Shown piece after piece: positions 10,301 through 18,839 of a DNA stretch of 64,000 bases. The translations under genes were made by a program, and so were the position numbers. The stretch comes from JAAELZ01 sp965223465 (lineage in GTDB: Bacteria > Pseudomonadota > Gammaproteobacteria > Arenicellales > Poriferihabitantaceae), in assembly GCA_965223465.1 (NCBI GenBank), contig OZ245025.1:930001-994000 (forward strand), read 5' to 3'. Position 1 is the first letter of the stretch. Every line of letters starts with the position of its first letter. A model generated the notes under the pieces. It was given only the letters and a program-made list of their open reading frames with translations, was not told the origin of the DNA and ran no database searches.

Positions 10301-10560
10301 GGGTAAACGGATGGGCGATGTTGGCGAAAATTGATACTGCGACCTCGGTCCCGACAGACTCATCGGGTACCATCAGACCATTAGGCGTAAAAACCAACAA
10401 TCCACTTCCACCTATCACCTGGGAAGATGATTTTGGAAATATACGTACTATCGAGAGCCCTGATCTGCCTACCGATGGCTCTACGGGCGTAACCCTAAAT
10501 GAAATACCGCCCGCGATACCAAAACGTTATTCACGCGCCTCGTGGTTGAGAGTACAATGA
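7351..10560 (+). CDS. pilY1: Type IV pilus tip adhesin/assembly factor PilY1
   Basis: The 1069-residue protein has a Sec signal peptide ending near the AYA at residues 25-27. An N-terminal von Willebrand A-like region follows, with a metal-ion-dependent adhesion motif LLDSSGSMNQ near residues 47-56. The C-terminal half is a PilC-type beta-propeller; IYVGANDGMLHAFEDE and FKGLFLLDITDP are family signatures. An Asp-rich loop (DDLDSDGNP) near residue 707 resembles the PilY1 calcium-binding site. PilY1 is secreted to the pilus tip, where it supports extension and surface contact. No pilY2 follows; the stop overlaps the pilE start as ATGA. Confidence 0.92.
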   Translation: MKTLYITLKAVLITLIVGASGLQSAYARPIQIPLGIAYGIEPNVMILLDSSGSMNQQIALDGGGQDTKINVAQNALATVMNDTDNVRFCLSTFGSNHSGAAMSPTLQCTSDRAEIDALVATVNGINPTGGTPLAEAYYDITRYFRGQPAYFGRFTNSSGNTTTYQSPIQYRCQANNVIVVTDGEPTVDWDHNGNAANTNINLGFENMNGKSLPNWDGIPANGTLADSTQPLPHYSDGYCGTTGANNTGNCTDSQGASLWWGTESRTVFLDDLAQFGYEKDMRSGGNDAAGESWDDPDYNDGKQSLKTYTIGFGFANNANPLVLADAAEYGQGSTHSANNQTSLITALKNAILTTAGGAGAGAGTTQSSFRFNDDGELILYLTNFDSEKWAGELGKVVVSQNLDYDSEEASFTATLGWSAAEHLDTKAPNTRNIFTYDPVTDNVIDFQLNEVPDPTMFGANTGEAFPGAPGTMAALKIEYLRGDQTYEALGDYDGDTTTPQTRLFRERETPLGDIVNSRPIYVKNFNYGYIDASYGNYLASQENRDAMIYVGANDGMLHAFEDEGDSVNEKFAFIPGTVLNALPGLADDSFNANHTFFVDGTMTAIDAKLDGDWATVLGSPLGRGFKGLFLLDITDPDTNNDDDLFRWEINEQTLDSSNNPVYSKMGYMLTTPKIARFQIPDGTSGYHDKWVMIAGNGVHSEDADDLDSDGNPVKGKASVYIIDLDNGELITEIVLDNGYENQNNSTGVPAYEKLTEGNGITSVAAVDLSQNSYVDRLYAADLKGGIYRINYDYNQSDNPSDDNGYLASKLASAFVDSGNPAPIFKAEGPVRTDISDTSPSGPSIAQPITSDIAVTGAPDAFDDSDTVMLFFGTGQYFDLPHVLETENLKVQSMYGIVDSGGWDTGRNVIDKDDDLIEQGISETTNQRFISNATINYTGDTTGDLGWFIDLPSYGERMLLKPSALFGYISFFSQLPEGADVCALGVNGWAMLAKIDTATSVPTDSSGTIRPLGVKTNNPLPPITWEDDFGNIRTIESPDLPTDGSTGVTLNEIPPAIPKRYSRASWLRVQ

Positions 10561-11054
10561 AGCGTTCTTATCAACAATCCATAACTTCGTTTGGGAAGAT
10601 GAAATCATTAGGGTTTACCATCATCGAATTGATGATTGTGGTCTTGGTGATCGGTGTTCTCGCAACCATTGCGTTCCCTTCCTATCAACGGGCAAGCGCC
10701 AAATCAGATCGCTCAGTGGCCATTGCGGATATCAATGATATCTCGCAAGCGCTCGAACGTTACTACACCTATAACCGGGTATATACGAACGATTTTTCTA
10801 GCTTACGTATGGCGAACAATGCCACCTTTGCGCTGCCCGATCCGACGGGTAGGTATACCTATATGATTGGTGTTCCCAACACTACGGCTGTAGGAGCCGT
10901 TCCGCAAGGCGCCACAACCGGCCAATCCTATGTAATTTATGCGGCCCCCTTAGACGGGAGTCGCGATACCTGGACGCTCAGTCAGGATTATATGGGTTTT
11001 CAACAGAGTTATGCAGAAGGTAGTACGACACCAGTGACTGGATGGCCAGACTAG
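10557..11054 (+). CDS. pilE: Type IV minor pilin PilE
   Basis: The 165-residue prepilin has the site G|FTIIE at about residues 19-24, then MIVVLVIGVLATIAFPSYQ. The C-terminal half contains DINDISQALERYYTYN, typical of the PilE/PilA-like minor pilins. I chose the ATG at 10557, which overlaps the pilY1 stop as ATGA and implies translational coupling; an in-frame GTG lies at 10542. The gene converges on ispH, and the two stop codons overlap in a shared CTAG (11051-11054). Confidence 0.9.
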   Translation: MKRSYQQSITSFGKMKSLGFTIIELMIVVLVIGVLATIAFPSYQRASAKSDRSVAIADINDISQALERYYTYNRVYTNDFSSLRMANNATFALPDPTGRYTYMIGVPNTTAVGAVPQGATTGQSYVIYAAPLDGSRDTWTLSQDYMGFQQSYAEGSTTPVTGWPD

Positions 11055-11968
11055 CTCAAACCAGCCGGTAGCGCAAAAGAAACCCCTTCTTCTGGGCCAT
11101 CCATAGTGGTGACCTCTCCGCTGTATCGTTGGAGGCGGGCAATTACTTGCTCTACCAAAATTTCAGGCGCGGATGCGCCCGCGGTTACACCGACGCATTG
11201 TTTGTCTCGAAGCCATTCTTCATTGATTTCATGCGCGCCATCGATGAGGTAAGCTTCAACTTTGTTTTGCCGGGCGAGTTCTTTTAATCGATTTGAATTG
11301 GAGCTGTTGGCAGACCCCACAACCAATACGATATCGCATTGGCGCGCGAGCTTTTTCACTGCATCCTGGCGGTTTTGCGTGGCGTAGCAAATATCATTCT
11401 TGCGGGGGCCGACAATTTTTGGGAAACGTTGCTGCAACGCTTCGATAATCTCAGCGGTATCGTCTACCGATAAGGTCGTCTGACTGACGTGCGCGAGTTT
11501 GGCCTCATCCTCTATTTGCAAATCATCTACATCCTGCTTGCACTCAATTAAAACTACACCTTCTTTTACCTGGCCAAGGGTACCTTCAACTTCGGGATGA
11601 CCGGCGTGCCCTATCAGGATAACTGTGCGCCCGTCTTTGCGGTAGCGCAATACTTCAGTATGGACCTTGGTGACTAAGGGGCACGTTGCGTCAAAAACGT
11701 TAAGCCCCAGATGCTTGGCTTCGGCACGCACCGCCTTGGGCACGCCGTGGGCACTAAATATGACGGTCGAACCCGCAGGTGCCTCACTCAATTCCTCAAT
11801 AAATATCGCCCCCTTTTCAGTCAAAGAATTGACCACAAATTTATTGTGTACCACCTGATGGCGAACATAGATTGGTGCACCGAATTGATCTAGCGCACGT
11901 TCGACGATCGCAATGGCACGATCAACACCGGCACAAAAACCGCGTGGATTCGCTAAAATAACTTTCAT
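11051..11968 (-). CDS. ispH: 4-hydroxy-3-methylbut-2-enyl diphosphate reductase IspH
   Basis: The 305-residue iron-sulfur enzyme catalyses the last step of the MEP pathway, converting HMBPP to isopentenyl and dimethylallyl diphosphate. It begins MKVILANPRGFCAGVDRAI. The three cluster-binding cysteines are recognisable in GFCAGVD (near 12), ATCPLVTKVH (near 96) and ICYATQNRQ (near 197). Length and start match the family. It is the last gene of a ribF-lspA-fkpB-ispH run, the usual gammaproteobacterial order except that ileS is absent. Confidence 0.97.
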   Translation of the reverse strand: MKVILANPRGFCAGVDRAIAIVERALDQFGAPIYVRHQVVHNKFVVNSLTEKGAIFIEELSEAPAGSTVIFSAHGVPKAVRAEAKHLGLNVFDATCPLVTKVHTEVLRYRKDGRTVILIGHAGHPEVEGTLGQVKEGVVLIECKQDVDDLQIEDEAKLAHVSQTTLSVDDTAEIIEALQQRFPKIVGPRKNDICYATQNRQDAVKKLARQCDIVLVVGSANSSNSNRLKELARQNKVEAYLIDGAHEINEEWLRDKQCVGVTAGASAPEILVEQVIARLQRYSGEVTTMDGPEEGVSFALPAGLS

Positions 11969-11990
11969 TACATTATCTACGTACTCTAGG

Positions 11991-12425
11991 TTAAGTGATG
12001 GATTCTATGTGAATTTTAACGACCAAATCACGTCCAACATAAGGATGATTAAAATCTACCTCCATATTATCATCAAAAACACTAAGCACCTGCCCCTCTG
12101 TTTGACGTCCGTCGGGGAGTGAGAATTCGATTAACTCACCCACTTCTGGTGAGGGTTCAAAATCCGCTTGATGCATCGTCATCACCCGCTCGGGGTCGAA
12201 TTTACCAAACACGTCATCGTCCGCTTTGATGTCGATTTTCAATTGACTACCTAATGCCTGGCCTAGCATTTGACGCTCTAATTGAGATGGCCATAGCCCT
12301 GCATCCATCTGATATGGTTGCGCCGCTGCATTTAAGTCTCCTTCCAATACCTTGCCGTCACATTCGATCTGATAACGGATAAGCAAGTTGTCTTGCTTTC
12401 CTACCAGACGCTTTTTATTCAGCAT
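11991..12425 (-). CDS. fkpB: FKBP-type peptidyl-prolyl cis-trans isomerase FkpB/SlpA
   Basis: The 144-residue protein has an FKBP domain with a SlyD/SlpA-type insertion. Recognisable parts are LLIRYQIECDGKVLEG near the N-terminus, LWPSQLERQMLGQALG in the middle and VDFNHPYVGRDLVVKI near the C-terminus, the last being the family's conserved strand. It catalyses proline isomerisation in the cytoplasm and probably assists folding. I chose the ATG giving MLNKKRLVG, which overlaps the lspA 3' end by 11 bases; the longer reading would need a TTG start. It is co-transcribed with lspA and ispH. Confidence 0.9.
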   Translation of the reverse strand: MLNKKRLVGKQDNLLIRYQIECDGKVLEGDLNAAAQPYQMDAGLWPSQLERQMLGQALGSQLKIDIKADDDVFGKFDPERVMTMHQADFEPSPEVGELIEFSLPDGRQTEGQVLSVFDDNMEVDFNHPYVGRDLVVKIHIESIT

Positions 12426-12927
12426 TGAGTTCCGGGGGCTCTCTATCAGCAATCAACTTCCATCCGAAACTATCGAATATAAGCAATATAGCGCCAAGCG
12501 TAATTGCTGAATCGGCTACGTTAAATGCAGGAAACTGCCAGTTGTCGTAGTAAAACAATAAGAAATCTACGACATAATGATACTGAATTCGATCTATCAG
12601 ATTACCGATGGCTCCTCCTAGCACCAGTGCGAGAGCAATGGATAGCTGCCGTTGTATAGCCGCGATTTGCTTGAGCCAGATAATTAAAACTATACTTACC
12701 GCAACAGATATCACCGTAAAAAACAGGGTTTGCCACCCCCCGGCGTTATTCAAAAACCCAAATGCTGCCCCGTAATTATGCGCACGTACAATCGAAAAGA
12801 CCGGAAAAACTGGAATAGAATGATGTAATTGTAGATGCTGCACGATCCACAATTTTGTGCTCTGATCCAGCGCGATCACCACCAAAGCCATCAAAATATA
12901 AACCACAAATGCTCTATTACGCGCCAT
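12415..12927 (-). CDS. lspA: Lipoprotein signal peptidase LspA
   Basis: The 170-residue inner-membrane aspartyl protease has four transmembrane helices. The two catalytic aspartates lie in GNLIDRIQ (near residue 118) and FNVADSAI (near 141). It cleaves the signal peptides of diacylglyceryl-modified prolipoproteins. The start is an ATG giving MARNRAFVVY. The stop of ribF lies only two bases upstream, so the genes form an operon; in most Gammaproteobacteria ileS sits between them. Confidence 0.96.
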   Translation of the reverse strand: MARNRAFVVYILMALVVIALDQSTKLWIVQHLQLHHSIPVFPVFSIVRAHNYGAAFGFLNNAGGWQTLFFTVISVAVSIVLIIWLKQIAAIQRQLSIALALVLGGAIGNLIDRIQYHYVVDFLLFYYDNWQFPAFNVADSAITLGAILLIFDSFGWKLIADREPPELNAE

Positions 12928-12929
12928 GG

Positions 12930-13880
12930 TTAAGCAGCATTTTCTAAGCTAGCAAAATAGGTTTTTGCTCGTTGTATATCCCTACTGATTTGGATTTTTA
13001 ATGCGTCAAAACTGGCAAATTTTTGTTCGTCGCGAATCTGTTGGCAAAACTCCACGCATATCCTGCGACCATATGCATCACCTTGATAATCGAATAAATG
13101 CACTTCCAACAAGATTCTATCTCCATCTACGGTCGGGCGCTTACCCAAATTAGCCACACCTTGATATGCGCTATTGCCCAAACCTTGCACGCGCACAGCA
13201 AACACCCCTTTCAGAGCCCGCTTATGTCTCACAGGCAGGTTAAGGGTCGGAAACCCCCAGGTACGCCCACGCGCATCACCATAGTTTACCCGCCCCATGA
13301 TAGTGTACGGCTGGCCTAGGTATTGTGCTGCTTTTTGCATATTACCCGCTTCAAGCAAGCCGCGAATGCGTGAACTACTCGCGCGATGGTTATTCTCAAG
13401 TATGGATTCAAGTTGTATCAGGTCAAAACGATATTTTTGACTGGCCTTACGGAGACTCGATGCATCTCCTAAACGTCCTTTCCCGTAACGAAAATCATCG
13501 CCGATGACCAAACACTTTACCTGCAAATGCTTTTGTAAAATGAGATCAACGAATTCCGAATGAGAAAGTTCCGCCAATTTTTGGTTAAAAGGTAAAATAC
13601 AAGCAATATCTGCACCGGCCATTTGCAGGCCAACAATGCGCTCACCCATACTACTCAATCTGGCTGGCTCATTTTCTCGTAAAAAGTAAGCTTCCGGATG
13701 CGGATCAAAGCTCATGACCAATAAGGGTAGCATACGTTTATCGGCCTGCGCCTTGGCTTCGCGCAACATTGCCTGGTGGCCAATATGTAGTCCATCAAAA
13801 TTTCCAATCGTAACGACGCAACCCCCTGCTCTCAGCTGCGCTTTACGAGCAGCGCTTTGTACGCTGCGGGCAACAATCAT
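12930..13880 (-). CDS. ribF: Bifunctional riboflavin kinase/FAD synthetase RibF
   Basis: The 316-residue enzyme phosphorylates riboflavin to FMN and adenylylates FMN to FAD. The N-terminal adenylyltransferase domain contains TIGNFDGLHIGHQAML near residue 24 and VIGDDFRYGKGRLGD near 127. The C-terminal kinase domain contains GRVNYGDARGRTWGFPTLNL near 195. Length is normal. The start overlaps the stop of the upstream DUF2203-like gene by four bases (ATGA-type), and lspA follows after two bases. Confidence 0.96.
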   Translation of the reverse strand: MIVARSVQSAARKAQLRAGGCVVTIGNFDGLHIGHQAMLREAKAQADKRMLPLLVMSFDPHPEAYFLRENEPARLSSMGERIVGLQMAGADIACILPFNQKLAELSHSEFVDLILQKHLQVKCLVIGDDFRYGKGRLGDASSLRKASQKYRFDLIQLESILENNHRASSSRIRGLLEAGNMQKAAQYLGQPYTIMGRVNYGDARGRTWGFPTLNLPVRHKRALKGVFAVRVQGLGNSAYQGVANLGKRPTVDGDRILLEVHLFDYQGDAYGRRICVEFCQQIRDEQKFASFDALKIQISRDIQRAKTYFASLENAA

Positions 13881-14332
13881 TTACGGCTTTCCGGTAGGTG
13901 ATGATTTCCAGCTTGCAACACTTGACTGAGCAGCTTGCGATCACAAAATAAATCGCCGAATTCAATAAAATAACGAATACTGCGTTCAGGGTATTGCCAA
14001 CCAAACCAGCCGGTAGTGCCGTCAAAGCCCACCTGCCACAAGCCATGCGCTTTGAGTCCAAGACGCTCTATTTTACCCGCCCAGGCTTGCACCACTTGTT
14101 CATATTGTTGTTTTACCACTTCATTACGTGGGTCTGCTGGGACTAAATGATTGAGCCGCGATTGAATAGGTTTGAGTTCCCGATATGATTTACGCGTAAT
14201 CTTGCGTACCATCGGCAGCAGTGCGTGGGCGGCCTCAAGACTCAACTGCCGATATTCCCGTGTTTCAATATAGTGCGGGCTAAGCGTTTCTAGCTGAGCA
14301 TGGTGCTCGAATGTACGTTTGGCGATACTCAT
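13877..14332 (-). CDS. Conserved hypothetical protein (DUF2203-like)
   Basis: This is a 151-residue soluble protein without signal peptide or membrane segment. It contains LSLEAAHALLPMVRKITRKS and, further on, KIERLGLKAHGLW and GWFGWQYPERSIRYFIEFGD. This pattern of a helical segment followed by an aromatic strand pair recalls DUF2203 proteins, whose function is unknown to me. It overlaps both neighbours by four bases (murJ upstream, ribF downstream), so it is translated as part of that operon. The family call is from memory. Confidence 0.6.
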   Translation of the reverse strand: MSIAKRTFEHHAQLETLSPHYIETREYRQLSLEAAHALLPMVRKITRKSYRELKPIQSRLNHLVPADPRNEVVKQQYEQVVQAWAGKIERLGLKAHGLWQVGFDGTTGWFGWQYPERSIRYFIEFGDLFCDRKLLSQVLQAGNHHLPESRK

Positions 14333-15885
14333 GAATTAAGCAGTAGATGTCTGGGCCTCATACCCAATACCAGTAAGGCTAAACCATAACAAAATCCACC
14401 GCAAAGCACCAACCACATTAACCGAAAAAACCGTGTCCATGCGTTCGCCTCTAACCAAAACGCTAAACCCGGTACCAACCATAGCAGGCAGAGCACCATA
14501 AAAGCGCTGGCGATTCCGATCTGAATTAAAAACCAAAGCCAGCCGGGTTGAATCACAAAAGTATTTTCCTGTTTAAGAATGATGAATAGCGCGCCTGCGT
14601 TCACGAGCGCGGCGATACTAGTTGAAAGCGCCAGTCCAACATGCGCCATAGGCCTAAATAATAACAAGCTGAATACGATATTGACCAGCATTGCTAGCAC
14701 GCCTATCTTTACCGGTGTTTTGGTATTTTTTTGCGCATAAAACCCAGGCGCTAACACTTTCACCAGAATGATTGGAACCAAACCCAGCGCGAAGGCAACT
14801 AAACTACGGTAAACAAAATCCACATCTGCATCGGTAAACGCACGATAATGGTAAATTGCCGTTACCATCGCCTCGCCCAATACGATTAATCCGAGCATCG
14901 CAGGAACGGCAATTAAAAATACCCAGCGACAACCCCAATCGAGCGTCACGGCAAACTCGGATGCGGATTGCGACGCATGATCCTTGGATAGCTTGGGTAG
15001 TATTGCGGTGGCCAATGCGATGCCAAAAACACCCACCGGAAACTCCATCAATCGATCGGAATAATATAGCCACGACACGCTACCCGTCGCCAGCAAAGTT
15101 GCTAGTGCAGTATTGACCAATAAGTTAATCTGCGCAATAGAAACCCCGAATAGGGCTGGCAAGGTTAAGTGGTATACCCTTTTAGCGCCGTTGTTTGCGA
15201 GATCGTCGCCTTCTATGCTTCTGACGCGTGGTTTAACCAGGCTTTTCACCTGTGTTAAAAACGGAAGTTGGAATAATAATTGCAAAAAACCGGCAATTAA
15301 CACACTGATGGCAATTGGATAAGTTGCATATTGGTAGCGGCTGGCAAAAAACCAAGCCCCAGTTATCATGCATAAATTTAAAATGACTGGGGTAAAGGCC
15401 GGCACCGCAAATCGACCTTTGGTATTGAGTATACCGGCGGATAGCGCTACCAGCGAGATAAAGAATAAATAAGGGAACATGATGCGCGTCACATCAACCG
15501 CTAACGCGAACTGTTCAGGATTTTCATTAAAACCGGGGGCGATTAGATTTAATAAGACAGGCGCAAACAGCACACCTGCAATTGTGACTAATAACAGAAT
15601 CAGCATTAAACGTCCGCTGACCAAGGCGAGAAACCGTCTTCCGTCTTCAGCGCTATGGTTGATATCATACTCTGAGAATACAGGTACAAAGGCGGCTGAA
15701 AACGCGCCTTCGCCAAACAGGCGCCGGAAGAAATTAGGGATGCGAAAAGCCACGAAAAATACATCTGCCACCATGGTACTCCCCATGATTTGGGCAAAGA
15801 TGTTGTCTCGCACTAATCCACTAATGCGTGAGACCAGTGTCATCATGCCGATGACAAATGTTGATTGTAGTATCCGCGAACTCAT
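14329..15885 (-). CDS. murJ: Lipid II flippase MurJ
   Basis: The 518-residue polytopic membrane protein belongs to the MOP superfamily and has about 14 transmembrane helices. Family motifs include MTLVSRISGLVRD near the N-terminus, FRIPNFFRRLFGEGAFSAAF near residue 45 and APGFYAQKNTKTPVKIG near 357. MurJ moves lipid II to the periplasmic side for peptidoglycan synthesis. I chose the ATG giving MSSRILQST; the frame extends seven codons further upstream. Downstream genes overlap it, so it heads an operon with the DUF2203-like gene and ribF. Confidence 0.96.
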   Translation of the reverse strand: MSSRILQSTFVIGMMTLVSRISGLVRDNIFAQIMGSTMVADVFFVAFRIPNFFRRLFGEGAFSAAFVPVFSEYDINHSAEDGRRFLALVSGRLMLILLLVTIAGVLFAPVLLNLIAPGFNENPEQFALAVDVTRIMFPYLFFISLVALSAGILNTKGRFAVPAFTPVILNLCMITGAWFFASRYQYATYPIAISVLIAGFLQLLFQLPFLTQVKSLVKPRVRSIEGDDLANNGAKRVYHLTLPALFGVSIAQINLLVNTALATLLATGSVSWLYYSDRLMEFPVGVFGIALATAILPKLSKDHASQSASEFAVTLDWGCRWVFLIAVPAMLGLIVLGEAMVTAIYHYRAFTDADVDFVYRSLVAFALGLVPIILVKVLAPGFYAQKNTKTPVKIGVLAMLVNIVFSLLLFRPMAHVGLALSTSIAALVNAGALFIILKQENTFVIQPGWLWFLIQIGIASAFMVLCLLWLVPGLAFWLEANAWTRFFRLMWLVLCGGFCYGLALLVLGMRPRHLLLNS

Positions 15886-15947
15886 TGGCCGCGTATTGTA
15901 TGCCAATTCGATGAGGATCAGCAGTATTCAACCATTAAAACAAATAA

Positions 15948-18182
15948 CTATTTTTCAAGTAGATTAATGACACCATCCCAGTCATCTGCGGGAGGGGTTT
16001 GCTTGAGCTGCTCAATGCGATCAGCATATAGTTGAATTAACCCAGTATTCAAATTCAGTTCGAGTGACTGCAGAACATCAAGCGCTTTGCGCCAGTGTCC
16101 AGCCCGATAATGCGCCAACATGTTTTTCACCTGGTAAGCGACAGCCCGTGTTGCATCTGTCACCTTATCGTGATGCCCCAGAGGTAAATAGATTTTCTCG
16201 GGCTTCTGCTTGCCTTTGACTCGCACGATATCAAGTTCCTGATAATCAAATTCTGAAGCCCTATTTCTGGTTCTTTCACTTACTATAATTTCGACGCCGT
16301 ACAATTTGGTCAAACGCTCGAGCCTGGACCCAAGGTTCACACTATCTCCAAGTACCGTATAAGCCATTCGAAACTCAGAGCCCATATTTCCAACATTCAT
16401 CGGCCCGGTGCTAATCCCAATGCCCATCTGCATAACAGGCCAACCTTTCTCATTAAATTCCTGGTTAATCTGACTTAGCCTTTCGCTGATTTCAAGCGCC
16501 GCTGTTATCGCTTTCGACGCATGCTGCTCGGTTTTAAGCGGTGCGCCCCAGAACGCCATCACCCCGTCACCCATATATTTATCTATTGCCCCCTGGTGGT
16601 GGTGAATAATTTCAGTAATTGGCGTAAGCAAGGTATTCAGCAACGCTGATATTTCTTCAGGCGCAAGCTGTTCTGAAGCTGCGGTAAAATTACGCACATC
16701 TGAGAACAACACTGTCATTTCGCGCTTTTCGCTTTTAAGTGAATAGACATCATCTGACGCGCTCATTGCATCCACGATTTCATTCGGGACATACAAGCCA
16801 AACATGCGACGCATGATTTGGCGTGAGTGGCTTTCTGCAAAAAATCCAACAACTGTATTAAGCGAGTAGAGCGCCCAAATCAAAATGCAAAGTGTCGCAA
16901 TGGGTACTACCCATTTCAGATTAAACCAAAAGTGTAAATTGGTCAGCACCATCGCGCTAAACACGCCACCCGATAAAGCGGTAGATTTTGCGATAGATAA
17001 AGCGGGTAATAGAAAAGCCAACGCAGTTCCAATGACCACGACAAGAACAATATTCAGGGTAAGCGTCCAGTTTGGCTGCTTAAGAAAACTGGCATCTAAC
17101 AGGCCTGACAGCAAATTAGCATGTATTTCCACACCGGAAAAATCATTACCAAGCGGCGTGCCGCGCAAATCGCGCAAGCCTGCCGCAGAAGTACCCACCA
17201 ATACCAACGTACCTACAAGGCTATCCGCATCCTTGATCTTGGCATCAAGTACCTGCCAGGCGGGAATGGTTCGATAACTGCTCTCGGTTTGTCTATAGGG
17301 TACGAATACCGCCGCTTGGGCATCGAGCGGTATCGTTCCTTGGCCAAGTCTCAGCCCTTCCAGCGCCGGATAGTTTGAATCACTTTCTATCGGCGCCAAC
17401 ACCGGATCAATCTGATTGCCCAAATATTGCCTTGCCATCATCAAGGATAAGGCGCCATATAGCTTACCGTCATAATTATTTAACAGGGCCGCGCGCCGGA
17501 TAATACCGTCCGGTTCCAACATATTCACCAGTGAGAAAAAACCTGCTTGACTACTCGCCGCCTGCAATAAGGGAATATTACTGGTATAACGCCGCACCCG
17601 TGGCGCATGGGTTTCGTGCGCCAACTCGGCACTATTAAATACTGGCATGGGCAAAACGCCGACTTTTTCGACCCTACCATCGCTTTCGAAAAAGTAGCCC
17701 AACACAACCTGCTCATTGATTGCACCGGCCAGTATTTTATCGCCCTGATGGTTGGTTAACATCTCAGCAATACGCGCAGGTGTCGCCTGTTCGTCCGCCG
17801 TCTTGACAACCTGTTTTATCAACTCTATAGGATAGGTTTGCTCAGGTTTTGCAAATACAATATCAAAACCAATGGTGTCAACTTGGTATTGATTCAGTAA
17901 ACGCTTGACCAACCGAGCAATTTGGCTTCGTGACCAAGGCCACTGGCCATAACGCTGCAGGCTTTGCTCGTCGATATCTACGATGATAATTCGCGGATCT
18001 AATCCCGCTTTTGCACTCGCCTTCATGCGAAGGTCATAGGTATATCGCTCAAGAGAATCTAAAAAGCCAATGCCATGGGTGGAATTACCATAATAATAAG
18101 CGTGCCAACTTGCAATTGCAGTCAAACCCAGGCCAACCAGCGTCAGTAAAACCTGCCTGGAACTTGGCCGTTTTAAGGTCAT
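15948..18182 (-). CDS. CHASE2-domain adenylate/guanylate cyclase
   Basis: The 744-residue membrane protein begins with a membrane anchor (about 10-28). A periplasmic CHASE2 sensor follows, with IIIVDIDEQSLQRYGQWPWS near residue 64 and DTIGFDIVFAKPEQ near 103, then three membrane helices (about 370-440). The class III cyclase domain starts near 480 with TVLFSDVRNFTAASE; the metal-binding Asp is in FSDVRNFT and the second in YMGDGVMAFWG. A C-terminal extension of about 90 residues follows. It should make cAMP or cGMP in response to a periplasmic signal; substrate cannot be fixed from sequence alone. It lies downstream of a FecR-like gene and of a CRP-type site at 18840-18855. Confidence 0.93.
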   Translation of the reverse strand: MTLKRPSSRQVLLTLVGLGLTAIASWHAYYYGNSTHGIGFLDSLERYTYDLRMKASAKAGLDPRIIIVDIDEQSLQRYGQWPWSRSQIARLVKRLLNQYQVDTIGFDIVFAKPEQTYPIELIKQVVKTADEQATPARIAEMLTNHQGDKILAGAINEQVVLGYFFESDGRVEKVGVLPMPVFNSAELAHETHAPRVRRYTSNIPLLQAASSQAGFFSLVNMLEPDGIIRRAALLNNYDGKLYGALSLMMARQYLGNQIDPVLAPIESDSNYPALEGLRLGQGTIPLDAQAAVFVPYRQTESSYRTIPAWQVLDAKIKDADSLVGTLVLVGTSAAGLRDLRGTPLGNDFSGVEIHANLLSGLLDASFLKQPNWTLTLNIVLVVVIGTALAFLLPALSIAKSTALSGGVFSAMVLTNLHFWFNLKWVVPIATLCILIWALYSLNTVVGFFAESHSRQIMRRMFGLYVPNEIVDAMSASDDVYSLKSEKREMTVLFSDVRNFTAASEQLAPEEISALLNTLLTPITEIIHHHQGAIDKYMGDGVMAFWGAPLKTEQHASKAITAALEISERLSQINQEFNEKGWPVMQMGIGISTGPMNVGNMGSEFRMAYTVLGDSVNLGSRLERLTKLYGVEIIVSERTRNRASEFDYQELDIVRVKGKQKPEKIYLPLGHHDKVTDATRAVAYQVKNMLAHYRAGHWRKALDVLQSLELNLNTGLIQLYADRIEQLKQTPPADDWDGVINLLEK

Positions 18183-18224
18183 TTAGTCAGGGGTGCGTAA
18201 TCATCCAACCTATCCGATGACCAT

Positions 18225-18755
18225 TTACGGTTTTGACGAAAAAATACGATCTGTACACTCCTGTGATGTGGTAATTGGTCCACGAATTCCGATAGTGGCT
18301 GTAGACTTTTCGTTCACCTCGGCTGGCCTAGATCGCCCCATCAATCCCGATAATTCCCGTAACTTATTTATTACTAGGGTTGAATCTCGCTCCTGCTGTG
18401 TTGATCTATTCTGGTAGGTTTCAACCTGCAAAACTTGGCCGGGGCGCATTGTTAGTTTAGTGTTATCACGCATTTGAATTACCACAAAACTATCGTCGTG
18501 TGTTTCTAACTGATCCTGTAAATACACTCCAGCACCTGGTGTAAGTAAACATTTGGGCTGCGCTCCGACCTTCGCTGTGACGATGCCTTTGATTACCGTG
18601 ACCTTTCCCACCACCTCATTTGCAAAACTTGGATTTACCAACAACCCAGCCAGGCCTAACAAGAGCCCGCATACATTAAGCTTAAGCAATGGTTTTCGAA
18701 ATCGCTGCACCCGACGCGCTAAACTGCGCTTAAATGGTGTTAAATCTCCTCTCAT
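18225..18755 (-). CDS. FecR-domain secreted protein, probably frameshifted near its C-terminus
   Basis: The 176-residue protein has an N-terminal hydrophobic signal segment (about 25-46) and then a FecR domain: VTVIKGIVTAKVG, LLTPGAGVYLQDQLETHDDS and MRDNTKLTMRPGQVLQVE. FecR domains of this type often sit next to CHASE2 cyclases. The family motif G-[IV]-R-G-T appears as IGIRG and is then lost. A frame change near 18279 would restore GIRGTNYHITG and continue to a stop at 18187, five bases before the cyclase start. A single-base deletion is therefore plausible, but this is inference. As read, the protein ends ECTDRIFSSKP. Confidence 0.75.
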   Translation of the reverse strand: MRGDLTPFKRSLARRVQRFRKPLLKLNVCGLLLGLAGLLVNPSFANEVVGKVTVIKGIVTAKVGAQPKCLLTPGAGVYLQDQLETHDDSFVVIQMRDNTKLTMRPGQVLQVETYQNRSTQQERDSTLVINKLRELSGLMGRSRPAEVNEKSTATIGIRGPITTSQECTDRIFSSKP

Positions 18756-18839
18756 CGTATCGTTACTTATTTCGACATAATGTAATTAAACAGATTGATT
18801 TCAAAAGCACCAGTATAGCTAACCGTATGTGGTCCGCAA

